A stretch of 7,300 bases of DNA from Gammaproteobacteria bacterium (GTDB lineage: Bacteria > Pseudomonadota > Gammaproteobacteria > Pseudomonadales > Pseudohongiellaceae): the NCBI GenBank assembly GCA_003514305.1, contig DORE01000011.1, forward strand, positions 1 to 7,300. The letters are read 5' to 3'. Position 1 is the first letter of the stretch. Each line of letters starts with the position of its first letter. Shown here in pieces: positions 5,636 through 7,300 of this stretch. The notes under the pieces were generated by a model, which saw nothing but the letters and a program-made list of their open reading frames with translations, was not told where the DNA came from and did not search any database. The position numbers were made by a program, and so were the translations under genes.

Positions 5636-6382
5636 CTACTCAAGGGCAACCACCCAGCCGAAGTCTTCGTTGATCCGCTTGGACACCGGTTCTGTGGCAA
5701 CAGCCGCGATCTGTATCCGATCGGGCTGAAAGCCTTCAGGAAGAACCAACTCTCCCTCAATATTCTGAAAATATTTAAAGCGGAGTCGAATGTCCAGCTC
5801 ATCCTCGGCCTCGGACAAATCGCGCAGCGGTAGGATTACTTGCTGATCTTTCCATTGACCCGCCAGATTAAAGTTTACATGGCCAGCCAAGTAAGTATCA
5901 CCATCAGCATCTTCCTGGCGCATAACTAGCTTGTACCGATAACGATCCGGAGACCGGGTCGCATCAATATCAAGCTCCTCGATCACCAGGCCTGTCTCTT
6001 TGGTCTCTTCCTCAACAACCTGACGATAAAAAAGCACGTCTTCCTCAAGCTGCGCAACTCTTTGTCTCAAAGAAGTCAAGGTTTCCTGTAGCTCGACGCC
6101 TGTTTGTTTGTCCACCGCACTAGAACGACCGAGGATGGCAACCTGCCTTTCAAGATTATCGTTCTGAACCCGCAAATCAAAAAGCTGAGCCAACAGTTCA
6201 CTTTTCTCTGCTTGGTCGCCTTCCTGTGACAGAACTGTGGTGTAGTAAGCATAACCCCATCCTCCGGCTGCACTCACAGCAACTCCAATCAGCACAAGAA
6301 GAGTGAACACAACACGTTGGCCTGGACGGTGAGGCACAACGACCATCTTTTGCTGTTTGCTTCCTTTTACAACATTAGGCAT
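5636..6382 (-). CDS. DUF6776-like membrane-anchored coiled-coil protein
   Basis: A 248-residue protein of unknown function that I match from memory to the gammaproteobacterial DUF6776 group often found beside bactofilin and erpA. It has a short basic cytoplasmic N-terminus (1-23), one transmembrane segment (about 24-47, VVFTLLVLIGVAVSAAGGWGY), then a heptad-like coiled coil (about 52-125, rich in Leu, Gln, Glu and Arg). A C-terminal beta-rich domain (about 130-248) ends in GWVVALE and contains YRYKLVMRQ and RFKYFQNIEGEL. The predicted topology (N-in, most of the protein in the periplasm) recalls FtsL/FtsB-like or MreC-like bitopic proteins, but no motif proves this. The ATG at 6382 has GAG 8 nt upstream. 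It is the first gene of the unit; no convincing promoter is visible ahead of it. The function is unknown; a link to bactofilin-based envelope organisation is inferred from position only. Confidence 0.8.
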   Translation of the reverse strand: MPNVVKGSKQQKMVVVPHRPGQRVVFTLLVLIGVAVSAAGGWGYAYYTTVLSQEGDQAEKSELLAQLFDLRVQNDNLERQVAILGRSSAVDKQTGVELQETLTSLRQRVAQLEEDVLFYRQVVEEETKETGLVIEELDIDATRSPDRYRYKLVMRQEDADGDTYLAGHVNFNLAGQWKDQQVILPLRDLSEAEDELDIRLRFKYFQNIEGELVLPEGFQPDRIQIAAVATEPVSKRINEDFGWVVALE

Positions 6383-7108
6383 ATCCGTTACTCAACCATC
6401 TGAATTTGGCGTTAGTGTCGTAAAGCAACAACATCTAGACTTACAGCTTCATTAAGACCAAACATGATATCCACAGTCTGTGCAGCGTGACTGATGCACC
6501 TTTAACGAAAATGTCCTCAACGGCAAGCTCAAAGACTGTCTCCATGTACGGATATAAGGATACGGTAACGCTAAAGCAATTAGATCCGTTACATCCCGGA
6601 AAGCTCGCCAGACTTAAGCTTCTAACCGAATGACTCATTTGCGTTGCGCTCTCAAGACGCGGCATACAATTGAGCTTGAGGGCTCACTTTTACAGAACCA
6701 TACTACAATCTTAGGATACCACGAATTGTGGTGGTCAGAAGCTATCATCGGCATAACCTGCCATGAAACTCTCGCATGGGCTCATGCAGAGGATGCCAGG
6801 CATTTATTCGCTTTCGAACGTTTTTTTCCGTCAGTCACCAAACCGAAAGCCAAGCCGTCGGCGTTTCATAAGTTGCCCACAGGCCTCTTGCAGCCAGACA
6901 TCCAAGTGGTTGAGATCAACAGCGTCAGCACGGAGAATGGAGATTGGTTGATAGACGAAAGCGCAGACATGCTGGCATTGATTCGTGGTCTGTTTGCTGG
7001 GCTGTACTGCCAGAAAATCAAGACAACAACCTGAGTGCCCGAGCGCTGTGTCCCCATTATGGGCCAGGCCCAGCTCGCGAAGCAGCAAGACCATGTTGAG
7101 GAACCATT
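6383..7108. other. intergenic stretch before hemL, mostly unexplained
   Basis: About 725 bp between the divergent DUF6776-like gene and hemL. No protein family is recognisable in any frame. From 6383 to about 6629 every frame is broken by stops or holds only short ORFs without ribosome sites. An imperfect inverted repeat at 6558-6596 (GGAT...GTAACG against CGTTAC A TCC, 3-nt bulge) and a 15-nt palindrome ACCAC-GAATT-GTGGT at 6718-6732 are the only secondary structures I noted. Promoters for both flanking genes should be here, but I found no strong -35/-10 pair. The stretch may be a decayed gene; see the separate ORF entry. Confidence 0.5.
6630..7034 (+). CDS. unrecognised ORF, possible relic or hypothetical protein
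   Basis: An open frame of 134 codons, ATG to TGA, ending 74 bp before hemL and in the same direction. I recognise no family. The frame is opened by a stop at 6615-6617, and the ATG has no Shine-Dalgarno sequence, which argues against efficient translation from it. The second half (from about residue 45) reads more like a soluble protein, with an acidic, amphipathic C-terminal stretch (WLIDESADMLALIRGL, about 105-120). The first half has an odd composition rich in His and Trp. No signal peptide or membrane span is seen. It could be a small lineage-specific gene, the 3' remnant of a degraded gene whose 5' part lies in 6441-6629, or a chance ORF. I lean to relic or chance. Confidence 0.25.
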   Translation: MTHLRCALKTRHTIELEGSLLQNHTTILGYHELWWSEAIIGITCHETLAWAHAEDARHLFAFERFFPSVTKPKAKPSAFHKLPTGLLQPDIQVVEINSVSTENGDWLIDESADMLALIRGLFAGLYCQKIKTTT

Positions 7109-7300
7109 ATGAAACGCAATCGATCCCAGGCACTTTTCGAACAGGCACAAAAAGTGATCCCGGGGGGTGTAAATTCACCGGTGAGGGCTTTTAAGAGCGT
7201 TGGTGGTGACCCTTTGTTTATCAAGGGCGGCGAGGGCGCTTACGTGGTGGACTGCGACGATAACCGCTATGTCGATTATGTTGGGGCTTACGGACCCCTG
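7109..7300 (+). CDS. hemL: Glutamate-1-semialdehyde 2,1-aminomutase, 5' part
   Basis: PLP-dependent enzyme of the C5 pathway that turns glutamate-1-semialdehyde into 5-aminolevulinate, the first dedicated tetrapyrrole precursor. The first 64 codons are present and the frame runs off the right edge. MKRNRSQALFEQAQKVIPGG then VNSPVRAFKSVGG is the classic HemL N-terminus, and the following block to 64 (AYVVDCDDNRYVDYVGAYGP) matches the family's 'D.DG..YIDYVGSWGP' region. The catalytic PLP lysine lies beyond the window. The ATG has GAGGAA 5 nt upstream. A small palindrome GGGCCAGGCCC (7061-7071) lies in its leader. The gene is divergent from the erpA unit. Confidence 0.96.
   Translation, partial: MKRNRSQALFEQAQKVIPGGVNSPVRAFKSVGGDPLFIKGGEGAYVVDCDDNRYVDYVGAYGPL

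Noticed and set aside
6383..6592. 9-bp direct repeat ATCCGTTAC at 6383-6391 and 6584-6592
   Set aside because: About one such 9-mer repeat is expected by chance in a stretch of this size, and no other sign of insertion or attachment sites accompanies it.
6441..6665. Minus-strand ORF of 74 codons upstream of the DUF6776-like gene
   Set aside because: It has no recognisable family and sits in a region where all frames are broken. No support beyond being open.
6831..7094. Minus-strand ORF in the hemL upstream region that might be a divergent gene such as thiD or argC
   Set aside because: I looked for the thiamine kinase and ArgC signature motifs and found none. The translation has low similarity to anything known.
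1..7300. CRISPR array, insertion sequence, prophage or toxin-antitoxin content
   Set aside because: No regularly spaced repeats, transposase, integrase, terminal inverted repeats with target duplications, or small paired toxin/antitoxin genes are visible.

Overview
The window looks like a chromosomal housekeeping segment of a gammaproteobacterium. The closest fit is a Pseudomonadales/Cellvibrionales-type (marine 'OMG'-like) organism. Three things support this: an E. coli/Pseudomonas-type rRNA promoter and leader; proteins of clear gammaproteobacterial type (TyrS, MepM-like M23 peptidase, AnmK, ErpA, small bactofilin, DUF6776-like protein, HemL); and a gene order (rRNA operon, tyrS, M23 peptidase, anmK, erpA, bactofilin, coiled-coil protein) that I recall from Pseudomonas chromosomes. 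I see no phage, transposon, CRISPR or plasmid signature.

Layout. Positions 1-19 are the first bases of a 16S rRNA gene read leftward. Its roughly 330-nt leader (boxA, boxB-like and post-boxA hairpins) and a near-consensus rrn P1 promoter (-10 at 356-361, -35 at 378-383, A/T-rich UP region at 385-412) fill the region up to about 412. Two inverted repeats separate this promoter from the tyrS stop codon. tyrS (593-1882, minus) is divergent from a two-gene plus-strand unit: a MepM-like murein endopeptidase (2111-3523) and anmK (3530-4639), 6 bp apart. Both divergent units have TATAAT boxes in the 228-bp gap. A convergent minus-strand unit follows: DUF6776-like coiled-coil membrane protein (5636-6382), bactofilin (5118-5564), then erpA (4727-5080, TTG start), ending at a terminator-like hairpin. 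A stretch of about 725 bp (6383-7108) with no recognisable gene, apart from one weak unknown ORF, leads to the 5' end of hemL (7109 to the right edge).

How the genes work together. Two themes are visible. One is translation: rRNA and TyrS run in the same direction. The other is the cell envelope: an enzyme that opens peptidoglycan cross-links, a kinase that recycles the anhydro-muropeptide sugar, a bactofilin scaffold and a membrane-anchored coiled-coil partner candidate. ErpA (Fe-S carrier) and HemL (tetrapyrrole synthesis) are cofactor-supply genes. I found no convincing wholly new system. The parts most worth a second look are the bactofilin/DUF6776 pair, the unexplained stretch before hemL, and the architecture of the rrn control region.
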